Shown here one piece after another: positions 53,455 to 62,332 of a DNA stretch of 64,000 nucleotides. The position numbers were made by a program, and so were the translations under genes. The notes below the pieces were generated by a model. It ran no database searches, was not told the DNA's origin, and saw nothing but the letters and a program-made list of their open reading frames with translations. Every line of letters begins with the position of its first letter. The first letter of the stretch is position 1. Source of the stretch: Candidatus Trichorickettsia mobilis. Its GTDB lineage: Bacteria > Pseudomonadota > Alphaproteobacteria > Rickettsiales > Rickettsiaceae. Location of the stretch: assembly GCF_963422225.1 (NCBI RefSeq), contig NZ_OY728607.1, positions 372,001-436,000 of the forward strand, in the 5' to 3' direction.

Positions 53455-56130
53455 TTACATCAAGCTCCTTAGCTTATATAATACTTCCAACGCCTCTTTT
53501 GGTGATAAATTATCTGGATTGATATTATCAAGTTCTTCTATTATCTTACTGTATTTCACAGTTTTTATTTCTTGAGCACTATTATTAAAATTAAATAAAC
53601 TTAAATTATTGGATTCAGTACTTAATATCTTTTTTTCTTGTTTATCACTAATATTTTCAAATTTCTGTAAAATTTCATTAGCTCTTAATATTACTGCTGG
53701 TGGCAATCCCGCAAGCTGAGCCACATGTACCCCATATGATTTATCAGCATAACCTGGAATAATGTGGTGCAAAAATAAAATCTCATTGCCTGTTTCTTCG
53801 ATAGCCATAGTATAGTTAGTCAAACCAGGCAATAATTTATCTAGTTTGATCAATTCGTGATAATGACTGGCAAACAAGCACCTACATCTTAAAGTATCAT
53901 GTACATACTCAAGCACCGACCAAGCAATGGCAACACCATCATAAGTTGAAGTGCCTCTCCCGACCTCATCAAGGATAATCAACGACTTACTGGTAGCTTG
54001 CGCTAAAATTGCTGAAGTTTCTAGCATCTCAACCATAAAAGTAGACTGCCCTTTGAATAAATCATCGCCAGAACCAATACGACTGAAAATCTTATCAACT
54101 ATGCCTATTTTTGCAAAACTGGCTGGCACAAAACTTCCGATTTGTGCTAGAATGGCGATAATCGCATTCTGTCTTAAAAAGGTGCTTTTACCAGACATAT
54201 TTGGTCCGGTTAATAGCTGAATACGATTCTGTTCGGAAATAACACAATCATTATTGGTAAATGATTTGTTATTGATATTTTGACTTCTTTCTACTACTGG
54301 ATGTCTACCAGCATTTATCACAAAACTGCTATCATCAACGATTCCAGGTTTTGTATAATTATATTCATCAGCAATATAAGCCAGATTACAAAATACATCA
54401 AGAGCGCTTAGGCTCTCGGCTAATTTAGTCAAAATAGTGGATTTATCAATAACTTGCTGGCATATTTTAACATATAACTCCTGTTCAAAAGCTACCACTA
54501 GACTACGCGCATTAACTATATCACTTTCCAGTTTCTGTAACTCAATAGTAGTATAACGCACCGCATTAGCAGTAGTTTGCCGGTGGATAAATTGTTCATC
54601 AGTAATTTTATTACTATGACGTGCAGTAATTTCAATAAACAAGCCAATAACGTTATTATGCGATATTTTTAAATTTTCAATACCGGTTTCCTGTTGATAT
54701 TTTATTTTCAGTCTATCAATATGAGTTTTACTATCATTAATTAGCGTGTATAACTCTGCTACTCGCGGATGATATTCAAGGCGAATAATGCCACCTTCAC
54801 TTAAACTATTTGGGGCAGTGTCCAGTATCGATTGACTGATTAGATCATATAATTCAGTATCTCCAGATAAAGACCCCGCTAAATGTTCTATATTATCCGC
54901 TAATTTTATACCAAAATTACTGATAAACAGTGCTTTAATTTCCAGAGCTGTAGCCATAGTATTTTTTATACCTAATAAATCTCTGGGTAAACTACGTCCC
55001 ATGATTACTCTCGTCAAACAACGTTCAAGATCATCAATTTTCTTAAATAAGCTCCTGATTTTCACTGTTACTGCTAAATTATTATAAAAGAAATCAACTA
55101 TTGCTAAGCGATTATTGATAGCAGTAATTTGAGTTAAAGGAGCGGATAGAAATTGATATAAAAGACGACTACCAGCTTTAGTAACAGTATGATCAATCAC
55201 TCCTAAAACACTACCTTTAACATGGCCACTAAGATTTACCGTTAATTCCAAGTTACGCCTAGCAGCAATATCGATATTCATGAAATGATGGTAGTTTACA
55301 ATTTTAGGGAAAGGCAACTGAGTTAAATGTTGTTTTTGTGTTAATGATAAATATTCAAGGATACTACCAATAGCACTGATCTGTAATTCTGAAACTTCAC
55401 CAATAGCGCTGATGTCCGATATATTATAAAAATCCAAAGTGATTTTTAGGGTTTTATTAGTGCTAAAAAAACTATTAACCTGAAAAGTAATTGGCTGTAA
55501 TAATCTATGAATTGCCTCAGCTAATGTTCCTCCTCTTAAGCTTTCACTTAATAAGATTTCTTTTGAAGCTAGCTTGGCCAACTCATTAACCACTTCCGAT
55601 AACGGCAATTCGACTACAGCAATAAAGGAGGTTGACAGATCAACATAGCAGATTGCAGCTTTATCTTTTATAGTTACTACACTGGTTAAATAATTTGGCG
55701 TCGCCGTACTTACCAATACATCCTCAGTAATAGTGCCTGGAGTGATAATTCGCGTTACTTCTCTTCTAACTATTGCCTTGTAACCTCCTCTTTTTCTAGC
55801 TATTTCTGGAGTCTCAAGCTGCTGACAAATCGCAACTTTCTGTTCTGCTTCAAGTAATTTATTTAGATAATGTTCCAATGCATGCACCGGAACACCACAC
55901 ATGGCAATGGCATCTTCACCAATTTTGCCACGCCTAGTTAAAGTAATGCCAAGGATTTTACTGGCTAGAATTGCGTCTTCAAAAAATAATTCATAAAAAT
56001 CACCCATTTGAAATAATAGCAAATAATCAAAATGAGCAAATTTGAGATCTAGATATTGTTGCATGACAATGGTCGATTGTTCATAACCATATTTTTGATG
56101 AAATTCAGCTAAATTCATGTTGGTTTCCAT
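53455..56130 (-). CDS. mutS: DNA mismatch repair protein MutS
   Basis: The 891-residue MutS recognises mismatches with the Phe-x-Glu motif in MGDFYELFFED (about 41-51). Its ATPase carries Walker A GPNMSGKST, then DEVGRGTSTYDG and SHYHEL. The start used here gives METNMNLAEFH; Met5 (position 56118) is equally plausible and matches other rickettsial MutS starts better. Either way the gene overlaps the end of the HIT gene. No mutL is in the window. Confidence 0.95.
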   Translation of the reverse strand: METNMNLAEFHQKYGYEQSTIVMQQYLDLKFAHFDYLLLFQMGDFYELFFEDAILASKILGITLTRRGKIGEDAIAMCGVPVHALEHYLNKLLEAEQKVAICQQLETPEIARKRGGYKAIVRREVTRIITPGTITEDVLVSTATPNYLTSVVTIKDKAAICYVDLSTSFIAVVELPLSEVVNELAKLASKEILLSESLRGGTLAEAIHRLLQPITFQVNSFFSTNKTLKITLDFYNISDISAIGEVSELQISAIGSILEYLSLTQKQHLTQLPFPKIVNYHHFMNIDIAARRNLELTVNLSGHVKGSVLGVIDHTVTKAGSRLLYQFLSAPLTQITAINNRLAIVDFFYNNLAVTVKIRSLFKKIDDLERCLTRVIMGRSLPRDLLGIKNTMATALEIKALFISNFGIKLADNIEHLAGSLSGDTELYDLISQSILDTAPNSLSEGGIIRLEYHPRVAELYTLINDSKTHIDRLKIKYQQETGIENLKISHNNVIGLFIEITARHSNKITDEQFIHRQTTANAVRYTTIELQKLESDIVNARSLVVAFEQELYVKICQQVIDKSTILTKLAESLSALDVFCNLAYIADEYNYTKPGIVDDSSFVINAGRHPVVERSQNINNKSFTNNDCVISEQNRIQLLTGPNMSGKSTFLRQNAIIAILAQIGSFVPASFAKIGIVDKIFSRIGSGDDLFKGQSTFMVEMLETSAILAQATSKSLIILDEVGRGTSTYDGVAIAWSVLEYVHDTLRCRCLFASHYHELIKLDKLLPGLTNYTMAIEETGNEILFLHHIIPGYADKSYGVHVAQLAGLPPAVILRANEILQKFENISDKQEKKILSTESNNLSLFNFNNSAQEIKTVKYSKIIEELDNINPDNLSPKEALEVLYKLRSLM

Positions 56131-56551
56131 TTACCTTCACAGAGCCTAAGAGCTTTACTAATTTATTAGTTATATTTTGACGCATCTCTGAATCATAAGC
56201 TTTCTTATCACCACCAAAAACCGGCTGAGGCCAAGCAAGATCGTGGCTATATCTTGCTACAATATGTATATGCAATTGTGGTACTATATTGCCTAAAGCT
56301 GCTACATTTAACTTATCTGGAGCAAACGCATCAATCATCACTTGAGAAACTAAACTTATTTCTTCCATCAAGATTATTCTGTCTTGTTGATTTAAGTCGA
56401 TTATTTCTTTTAAATTATTTTTTCTAGGTATTAACACAACCCATGGAAAGAAAGAGTTATTTACCAGCATTACTTTGCTTAATGCAAAATTTATCAGCTC
56501 AAAACTATCATTACTTAACCGTGGGTCAAGATAAAATATATTATTATTCAT
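56105..56551 (-). CDS. HIT-domain protein
   Basis: The 148-residue protein has the HIT signature QLHIHIVARY near residues 92-101, preceded by FPWVVLIPRKNNLKEIIDL. HIT proteins are nucleotide hydrolases or transferases acting on substrates such as AppppA or AMP-lysine. The triad is H-I-H-I-V-A, so the third His of the usual HxHxH is missing and activity may differ. It overlaps mutS by 26 bp and heads the repair operon. Confidence 0.82.
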   Translation of the reverse strand: MNNNIFYLDPRLSNDSFELINFALSKVMLVNNSFFPWVVLIPRKNNLKEIIDLNQQDRIILMEEISLVSQVMIDAFAPDKLNVAALGNIVPQLHIHIVARYSHDLAWPQPVFGGDKKAYDSEMRQNITNKLVKLLGSVKVNGNQHEFS

Positions 56552-56696
56552 TATACCTCAAAATGGAGAATGTTTAATAAATTATACTCGTCATATTGTC
56601 ATTCCTGTACAAAGCACTACTCATCATACTACCCTCAGTCATTACGAGGTGTACACACCCTGTCATAGCACACCGAAGGCGAAATTCAGTCCCCAT

Positions 56697-56786
56697 CGTC
56701 ATTGCGAGACGAAGTCGAAGCAATCCAGAAAATGAACAACATATTTACTGGATTGCTTCGAGCACTATTGTAGTCTCGCAATGACG
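56697..56786. repeat. Dispersed palindromic repeat, family A
   Basis: cgtcattgcgagacgaagtc plus gaagcaatccag pairs with ctggattgcttcgagc and gtctcgcaatgacg. A decayed further piece (gcatcgcaataacg, ggatcgcttcc) follows to about 56835. They fill most of the 313-bp gap between the HIT and ABC-transporter genes; no gene is seen there. Confidence 0.78.
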
Positions 56787-56865
56787 GAGTGTGTACGCAT
56801 CGCAATAACGTGAGGCGCCTGGATCGCTTCCGCCTTTTCTGCACTTGACGTATTATACTCTTGTA

Positions 56866-57525
56866 TTAATAAAAAGCTTTTAGATATTGAATCGGATTTT
56901 CTAAATCTTGTAACCTGACATCAGTTGCTACTGTTGCGTTTTTTAATAATACCACGCGGTCGGCAATCCTGGTAATAAAGTCTAAATCATGCGAAGCGAT
57001 GATCATGGTTACTTTCATATCACGTATAGAGCTTAATAAAGACACAACATCGATGATTGTCGCTACATCTAAACCAGAAGTGGGTTCATCACAAAGTAAT
57101 ATTTCAGGCTGCATCATTAAACTCCGCGCCAGTGCAACTCTTTGTTTTTGTCCACCAGATAATTGATGAGGAAAACACTCAGCTTTATCAACTATACCTA
57201 AATTCTGCAGTAACTTAATAGCATTATTATTATGATTCACTAGCGATTCTCTGTGATGAATATTTGGTGCATAAACCAAATTTTCCAATATAGTCATATG
57301 TGGAAAAAGCTGAAAATCTTGAAACATAAAACCACTTTTACCAGTAAATATAATTTCCCCTGAATCCAACTCTTCCAATTTTTGAATACATCTAAGTAAA
57401 GTTGATTTTCCACCACCAGAGGGTCCAGCAATACCAACAATACTATTTGTTTCTATGTTCAAGTTGATATTATTTAAGACTAAACTGGTACCATATCTCT
57501 TGCAAACATTATTAATGCTTAGCAT
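56866..57525 (-). CDS. glnQ: Amino-acid ABC transporter ATP-binding protein
   Basis: The 219-residue ATPase has Walker A GPSGGGKST (about 34-42), the signature LSGGQKQRVALARSL, Walker B ILLCDEPTSGLD and the switch His in ASHDLD. It is of the GlnQ/HisP type energising polar amino-acid uptake. It is slightly short of the usual 240 residues. It overlaps the permease gene by 14 bp, at the end of a three-gene operon. Because the operon is divergent from argR, arginine or a related amino acid is a likely cargo. Confidence 0.92.
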   Translation of the reverse strand: MLSINNVCKRYGTSLVLNNINLNIETNSIVGIAGPSGGGKSTLLRCIQKLEELDSGEIIFTGKSGFMFQDFQLFPHMTILENLVYAPNIHHRESLVNHNNNAIKLLQNLGIVDKAECFPHQLSGGQKQRVALARSLMMQPEILLCDEPTSGLDVATIIDVVSLLSSIRDMKVTMIIASHDLDFITRIADRVVLLKNATVATDVRLQDLENPIQYLKAFY

Positions 57526-58156
57526 AATTCCATCTCAATTCAAGTTTTTTACTAATATATTCAATTAATAAAACTAAGCCATAATAATAGCAGCCTGCTA
57601 TACAAAGCGGTATAAAATAAGTAAATTGCTCAGCTGCTACTACTTGAGCCCTACGCAGCAGATCCATGCCGCCAATTGTTGAAATTAAAGCTGTTTCTTT
57701 AAGCAACCCAATTACTTCATTTACCATTGCTGGTAGGATATTTCTAGTAACTTGCGGTAAGATTATATCTTTCCACATATAAAAATTTGGAATTTGCAAA
57801 GTCTTTGCTGCTTCAAATTGTCCTTTTGATAAGCTTTCAATACCTGATCTTAGAATTTCTGTAATATAAGCAGAGCTATTTAATCCAAAAGTTAATATGC
57901 CAGCTACCAAAATGTTTAACTTAATTCCGATGATTATTGGTGCCAAAAAATACACAAAACTAAGTTGCAAGATTAATGGCGTACCACGTATAATTGAAAT
58001 AAAACGATTGATGACAGCATTAGCAATATTGTTATATCGCAATATTGCCAGCAATGTTCCGAATAATAATCCGATAACAATACCACCAATTAAAAGCTGT
58101 AAAGTAAGTAAAATTCCACTACCGATAAACGAAACATGCTGAATTAATTCTTCCAT
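57512..58156 (-). CDS. glnP: Amino-acid ABC transporter permease
   Basis: The 214-residue membrane protein has about five membrane segments and the HisMQ/GlnP-type permease features: RGTPLILQLSFVYF and the EAA loop (GQFEAAKTLQIPNFYMWKDI near residues 127-146). It forms the channel with the ATPase encoded downstream. The gene overlaps both neighbours, by 13 bp with the binding-protein gene and 14 bp with the ATPase gene, so all three are translated from one mRNA. Confidence 0.92.
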   Translation of the reverse strand: MEELIQHVSFIGSGILLTLQLLIGGIVIGLLFGTLLAILRYNNIANAVINRFISIIRGTPLILQLSFVYFLAPIIIGIKLNILVAGILTFGLNSSAYITEILRSGIESLSKGQFEAAKTLQIPNFYMWKDIILPQVTRNILPAMVNEVIGLLKETALISTIGGMDLLRRAQVVAAEQFTYFIPLCIAGCYYYGLVLLIEYISKKLELRWNYAKH

Positions 58157-58887
58157 TCAATATTCTCCACCCATTTTTCCTGCAGTTTTTTAATTTCGCC
58201 CCTCGCCTTTAAAGCTTTAAGAGCAAGATTTACTTTATCTTTTAACGACGAACCTTTATTAAAAGCCATACCGTAGCCATCACCTGATTCAGCAATAACC
58301 GCATAAGATAAACCGGGATTTTCTTTGCTAAATATAGCACCCTGCACGCCATTTACTAAAACAACATCGGCATTACCTGCTTTTAACATTTCTACAGCTT
58401 GATTATTATGATCCACAGCTATTATTTCTGCTTTAAGGATATTAGCCTTTAACCATATTTCCATGGTTGACCCAAACTGGCAGGCAACTTTCTTGCCTGA
58501 TAATTGTGATTGATCAGTAATAGGTTGCCCATCCTTAAACAAGGTAGCAAAATTCTCGGTATAATAGGCTTCTGAAAAATCAAAATTTTGCTGACGCTCT
58601 TCAGTAATTGTGATAGTAGCAATTCCTATATCAATCTGCCCGCCCGTAAGAGCCGGTAAAATACTGCTAAATTGTATATTTTCAAAAACTGCTTCTTTTC
58701 CTAATTCCTTAGCAACTAATTTAGCCAAGTCAATATCAAAACCCTTGATTTCACCATGGTCATAATATTCAAATGGTGGATATTCGGCAGAAGTACCAAA
58801 CTTAAGGATATTTGCGGATTCTTTATTATTGCAACCTGCAAAGAAAAACGTTGAAACAATTAGTAAACTGGTAATGTATTTTTTCAT
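58144..58887 (-). CDS. Amino-acid-binding lipoprotein of the ABC transporter
   Basis: The 247-residue SBP has a lipoprotein signal with lipobox FFAGC (Cys19), so it is tethered in the periplasm. The body follows the family-3 solute-binding fold: FGTSAEYPPFEYYDHGEIKG, then GFDIDLAKLVAKELG, DIGIATITITEERQQNFDFS and the closing LKALKARGEIKKLQEKWV. Such proteins bind arginine, lysine, glutamine or histidine; cargo cannot be fixed from sequence, but the divergent argR and the operator-like sites argue for arginine. Confidence 0.9.
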   Translation of the reverse strand: MKKYITSLLIVSTFFFAGCNNKESANILKFGTSAEYPPFEYYDHGEIKGFDIDLAKLVAKELGKEAVFENIQFSSILPALTGGQIDIGIATITITEERQQNFDFSEAYYTENFATLFKDGQPITDQSQLSGKKVACQFGSTMEIWLKANILKAEIIAVDHNNQAVEMLKAGNADVVLVNGVQGAIFSKENPGLSYAVIAESGDGYGMAFNKGSSLKDKVNLALKALKARGEIKKLQEKWVENIEWKN

Positions 58888-58955
58888 AATCTACCTATAT
58901 TCATATTTTATTCACTTTATGAATATACAAATTATAACTTGCATTGTCAATGATT

Positions 58956-58994
58956 TATGAATATTATTTCAATAATAATGATTACATATTCACT
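58956..58994. promoter_or_regulatory. Tandem ARG-box-like operator (ArgR)
   Basis: Box 1 core tgaatattatttca (58958-58971) matches TGAATWWWWATTCA at 13 of 14 positions. Box 2 core tgattacatattca (58979-58992) matches at 12 of 14. As 18-bp boxes they are 3 bp apart, 21 bp centre to centre, the arrangement bound by one ArgR hexamer in E. coli. They lie between the transporter operon and argR and could control both. The rest of 58888-59139 includes a probable repeat at 59025-59095. Confidence 0.65.
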
Positions 58995-59139
58995 TATTAT
59001 ACCAATCATTAGAATTAAACTAACACTAGGAAAACGAAGGTCGAGAAGCGCAAGCAGTCGTTTGGGTACGTGAGCAGCGCAAGTAATGAAGTTTGACAAC
59101 GTGATAGTTAATTATAATGAATTGGTGCAGAGGTTTTAG

Positions 59140-59589
59140 ATGTCACGCAGCAACGCAATAGATGGCCATATTTTAAGCATTATTCAGAGCCATGAAATTC
59201 ATGAGCAAATAGATTTACAGAATATGCTAAAAGAGCGAGGTCATGATATTCCACAAGCAACTCTTTGCAGACGATTAAAGAAATTAAAAATTGCTAAGGT
59301 TAGTGGAGTATATAAAGCGATAGATTTAAATATGCCAACCTTGCCTATTGTACTCAATATTCAAATCTCAGAATTTGGCTTGATTGTATTGCATACTCAC
59401 CCAGGAAACGCTAGCAGCCTTGCTTATTTTATAGACCAGAAATATGTAAGTTATCGTAATTCAGACTCTGGAATTCTTGGAACAATAGCAGGAGATGATA
59501 CTATTCTTTTAATTATCAAAAGCAAAAATGATTTAAACAAAGTACTCAAACTTCTACAAGAAGAATTTCCATATTTAAGGATTGCTTAA
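59140..59589 (+). CDS. argR: Arginine repressor ArgR
   Basis: The 149-residue protein has a winged-helix N-terminus (IQSHEIHEQIDLQNML, then PQATLCRRLKKL) and the C-terminal hexamerisation and arginine-binding domain (HTHPGNASSLAYFIDQ and GTIAGDDTILLI). It senses arginine and represses genes with ARG boxes. Having no biosynthetic arg genes nearby, it probably governs uptake through the divergent ABC transporter. This is a sensible economy for a bacterium living on host amino acids. Confidence 0.92.
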   Translation: MSRSNAIDGHILSIIQSHEIHEQIDLQNMLKERGHDIPQATLCRRLKKLKIAKVSGVYKAIDLNMPTLPIVLNIQISEFGLIVLHTHPGNASSLAYFIDQKYVSYRNSDSGILGTIAGDDTILLIIKSKNDLNKVLKLLQEEFPYLRIA

Positions 59590-59687
59590 ATACGGAATTT
59601 TATGTTTAAGCAAATTTTGCTATAATCTGCCATCCCTAAACACACTAAAAGTCATCTCGACATACAACGTCATCCTGAACTCACAAT

Positions 59688-59754
59688 GTCATCCTGAATT
59701 TATTTCAGGATCTTATGAAGTCCTGATGAGATCCAGAAACAAGCTCGGGATGAC
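59688..59754. repeat. Dispersed palindromic repeat, family B
   Basis: gtcatcctgaatttatttca and gatccagaaacaagctcggg then atgac form the ends. A partial copy (catcctgaactcacaatg) precedes it. An open frame across this stretch is a by-product of the repeat. It lies between argR and csaA. Confidence 0.72.
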
Positions 59755-59823
59755 TATGTTAGTTGCGATGACTTAGCTTATTTATTAAGCTAAACTATTT
59801 TAACTATAATAAACGAGGTAAAA

Positions 59824-60165
59824 ATGACAACAACAATCACTTGGGAAGAATTTGAGCGCGTTGATTTACGCTCTGGGACAATTATCAAGGTCGACACATT
59901 TCCACGAGCCAAAAAACCTGCTTATAAGATATGGGCTGATTTTGGTTCTGATATAGGCGTTCTTCAAACTTCAGCTCAGATCACTGTACATTACACGCCA
60001 GAATCTTTGCTTGGACGCACCATTGTTGGCTGTGTGAATTTAAGCGAAAAAAATATCGCAGGCTTTCTCTCTCAATTTTTACTAGTCGGTTTTGCCGATG
60101 CAAATGGTAGTATTTGTTTAATCGCTGCTGATCCCAAAGTACCAAATGGCCAAAAAATGCTTTAA
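59824..60165 (+). CDS. csaA: CsaA-like tRNA-binding/chaperone protein
   Basis: The 113-residue OB-fold protein matches CsaA along its length: FERVDLRSGTIIKVDTFPRA near the start, KPAYKIWADFG, TSAQITVHYTPESLLGRTIV and the end DPKVPNGQKM. CsaA binds tRNA in the manner of the C-terminal tRNA-binding domain of methionyl-tRNA synthetases and has been described as a secretion chaperone in Bacillus. The biological role in Rickettsiales is not established. It is a single gene with a cgaggtaaaa ribosome-binding site. Confidence 0.92.
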   Translation: MTTTITWEEFERVDLRSGTIIKVDTFPRAKKPAYKIWADFGSDIGVLQTSAQITVHYTPESLLGRTIVGCVNLSEKNIAGFLSQFLLVGFADANGSICLIAADPKVPNGQKML

Positions 60166-60287
60166 AATGTTGTGTTACAATAAACTCACATTAAAAAATA
60201 ACTTAATTATAAAACCTATTTTCCTACTTTGTTAGCTTAATTATATGTTAACATTTTAATTATAAATTAACTATATGGAGAGAATTT

Positions 60288-60674
60288 ATGGCTGGTTGTT
60301 GGGAAGGTTTTACTAATATTGTAAAAAAGATTTGCACTTGCTGCAAACCTGTAATTGAGAAAGTAATAGAAGTAGGTGCTAAAATATTAGAAGCAAAATT
60401 AAATGAGGAATTAAGCAAACATAATATAGATGATGGGATTAAGCAGGCAATAAAAAAGTCTGCGGAAACATTTATTGACGGTGGCACAGTGGTTACAGAA
60501 AAAGCATTAAACGATTGGACTAAACAACATGTAGAGAACAATATAAAGCTTGCCAGACAACATACAAAACATACCGAGGTTCCTTTTGAACAATATAAAG
60601 TTCCTGAAAATGAAATTCCGGTTAATCTTGTTGGACAACATTCCAATGAAATTAATCTAGAGCTACAACAATAA
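60288..60674 (+). CDS. Hypothetical protein, 128 aa, N-terminal Cys cluster
   Basis: The small protein has cysteines at 4, 16, 18 and 19 (CWEG, KICTCCKP) and then an amphipathic helical region rich in Lys and Glu, with a charged, probably flexible C-terminus. No family is recognised. The Cys cluster close to an amphipathic helix might allow lipidation or metal binding, or suggest an effector, but none is shown. A clear ggagaga ribosome-binding site and a strong terminator directly downstream mark it as an independent expressed gene. Confidence 0.6.
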   Translation: MAGCWEGFTNIVKKICTCCKPVIEKVIEVGAKILEAKLNEELSKHNIDDGIKQAIKKSAETFIDGGTVVTEKALNDWTKQHVENNIKLARQHTKHTEVPFEQYKVPENEIPVNLVGQHSNEINLELQQ

Positions 60675-60685
60675 TACTTGCTAAC

Positions 60686-60730
60686 AAAGGCCTCTCTCTC
60701 AAAGTAAATTTTGCGAGAGAGGCCTTTTAT
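60686..60730. terminator. Strong bidirectional terminator
   Basis: aaaggcctctctc (60686-60698) and gagagaggccttt (60715-60727) form a perfect 13-bp GC-rich stem with a 16-base loop. It is followed by a T-run on the plus strand and, from the other side, a T-run on the minus strand. It separates the convergent genes ending at 60674 and 60737. Confidence 0.85.
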
Positions 60731-60736
60731 CTTCGT

Positions 60737-61576
60737 CTATTCAGCTAGAGAAGCTATAGTTCCTGCATGAAGAACTCCTGCCATCTCAACATAACTAAGC
60801 TCATTACTATTCAAGATAAGATCGTAATGCGATGTATGTCTTGGAGCAATTTCAACAATTTCCACTGTTTCATTAAAACCTAGATTTGATAAAAATTCCT
60901 TTAAGGAAAGTACCTTATCAATTGCAATTTGTTCATCTATAGGAAGAGGATGCAGCGCATCTCTAGCATATGCAATCATTTTATCAAATTGGCTATTATA
61001 GGCCTCCGTTACTTGAGCTCTAGTAAGTAGCTCCAACGTTTCTTCGGAGCTTTGTTTTTGCGTATAAATTCTGCTAAACTGATCAAGTGGCACTAAAGGA
61101 TCACGAAAATTTTTAATATCACCATCTTGTTGTTGAGCCTGATTATTACGGTCTTCCAACCTTTTTAAAAGTTCTGTAAATGGACAGAATATCAACACTG
61201 ATCTCAATGGCAAAATAATATTTTGCGTAGAAAGATACTCTAAAAAGCCACCGCTTCGATCAGCATGCATAATCACTGATCTTCCATTTAATGAATGATC
61301 AATAGCGTCACCAAACATTGCAAACTGCATCAATGGATCTGTTGGCTCTCGTGGATCACGGCGTAAATCAAGATCTTCTTCAAAACGATCTGGCTCTAAC
61401 TCTTTTAAAGCTTTAACAATAGATGATTTGCCGACGGTTGAGGTTCCGGCAATGAGGATAAAATCTCCTTTACCTACATAGCAAGGAAAATAGTGAAACT
61501 CTGCTAATTGCGCTTGGAAGGATGACTCCATTAATAAATAATTAACAATAGACTCATTTAGAAATATACACTTCAT
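60737..61576 (-). CDS. P-loop kinase-like protein of unknown function
   Basis: The 279-residue protein has a Walker A motif GTSTVGKSS (about 44-52), then an acidic/basic stretch (EEDLDLRRDPREP) and VLIFCPFTELLKRLEDRN, a layout like small-molecule kinases such as chloramphenicol phosphotransferase or zeta-type enzymes. The first 40 residues and the last 60 do not match these. There is no signal peptide. Substrate and role are unknown, and it could be a secreted effector or a toxin-like kinase. The gene is flanked by a strong terminator and a large palindromic repeat. Confidence 0.6.
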   Translation of the reverse strand: MKCIFLNESIVNYLLMESSFQAQLAEFHYFPCYVGKGDFILIAGTSTVGKSSIVKALKELEPDRFEEDLDLRRDPREPTDPLMQFAMFGDAIDHSLNGRSVIMHADRSGGFLEYLSTQNIILPLRSVLIFCPFTELLKRLEDRNNQAQQQDGDIKNFRDPLVPLDQFSRIYTQKQSSEETLELLTRAQVTEAYNSQFDKMIAYARDALHPLPIDEQIAIDKVLSLKEFLSNLGFNETVEIVEIAPRHTSHYDLILNSNELSYVEMAGVLHAGTIASLAE

Positions 61577-61648
61577 ATATTACCAGTATTTTATATTTTT
61601 ATAATCAGCTTATAATATACAAATATAAACATATCAATAAATAACGTA

Positions 61649-61823
61649 AGTTGCCAATTAAAATACTTTTTAAACACCACAGAGACCAGTTCAAGCTGTC
61701 ATTGCGAGAGAGCGCAGCGAACGTGGCAAAGGATAATTCAAGTAAAACCTGGATTACCACATTCGCTGCGCTCTCTCGCAATGACGTAGAAATGGGAGTT
61801 TTTAGCAGTTTTAATTGGCAACT
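61649..61823. repeat. Nested palindrome around a family A repeat
   Basis: Outer arms agttgccaattaaaa (61649-61663) and ttttaattggcaact (61809-61823) are perfect complements. They enclose a family A copy (61698-61786) whose arms gtcattgcgagagagcgcag and ctgcgctctctcgcaatgac are also perfect. It occupies the middle of the 381-bp gap 61577-61958; the remainder holds only AT-rich sequence. Confidence 0.8.
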
Positions 61824-61958
61824 CGCGTTAAATATTATGGAAACAGTTTACTTAAATTATTAGTTGTATTATATTTATAATTATTAATAAATACATTGCT
61901 TTTCTTTACTATTTATGATATTAATAGTCTTTAACTGAAATTTATTAAGAGATGATAT

Positions 61959-62261
61959 ATGACAATAGAAGATAGCGCTTGGGATTTTCTGCCATCTTAC
62001 TCTAAAAATGGTAATATAGACAATAATGCTATTATTTGGCGGTTTACTCAATCAGTAACAATAGATTTATTAACCAATAACCTTGATCAAGAAGTTTACG
62101 ATACCGCAAAAAGCTTTTTACACTCTAATATATTAGTAGAAGATGGAATTATAGTTACTTTTATCGGTAACACAGCAACAGAGCTAAATAATCATTTTCA
62201 ACATGTTAATGTTAAACCAGGAGGCGCAATATATTATCGCAATAACGAAAATAATATATAG
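61959..62261 (+). CDS. Hypothetical protein, 100 aa
   Basis: The short soluble protein has no recognised family, signal peptide or cysteine. The sequence is acidic-neutral, with mixed helix and strand prediction (IIVTFIGNTATELNNHF). A plausible aagagatgat ribosome-binding region precedes the ATG, and a hairpin terminator follows at 62292. It is a probable lineage-specific gene; alternatively a fragment of a larger protein, though no flanking remainder is seen. Confidence 0.5.
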   Translation: MTIEDSAWDFLPSYSKNGNIDNNAIIWRFTQSVTIDLLTNNLDQEVYDTAKSFLHSNILVEDGIIVTFIGNTATELNNHFQHVNVKPGGAIYYRNNENNI

Positions 62262-62291
62262 CTTCCCCAGTTGAACTATAGTTTCTATGGA

Positions 62292-62332
62292 GAATAACAA
62301 AAGCACTTAACTAAAAGCGCTACTTGTTATTC
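62292..62332. terminator. Hairpin terminator between convergent genes
   Basis: gaataacaaaagc and the complementary gc...ttgttattc (arms 62292-62300 and 62324-62332) form a stem between the stops of the two convergent genes. The right arm includes the stop codon of the uridyltransferase gene. Confidence 0.5.

Noticed and set aside
59582..59776. 64-codon open frame after argR
   Set aside because: More than half is family B repeat, with no ribosome-binding site.
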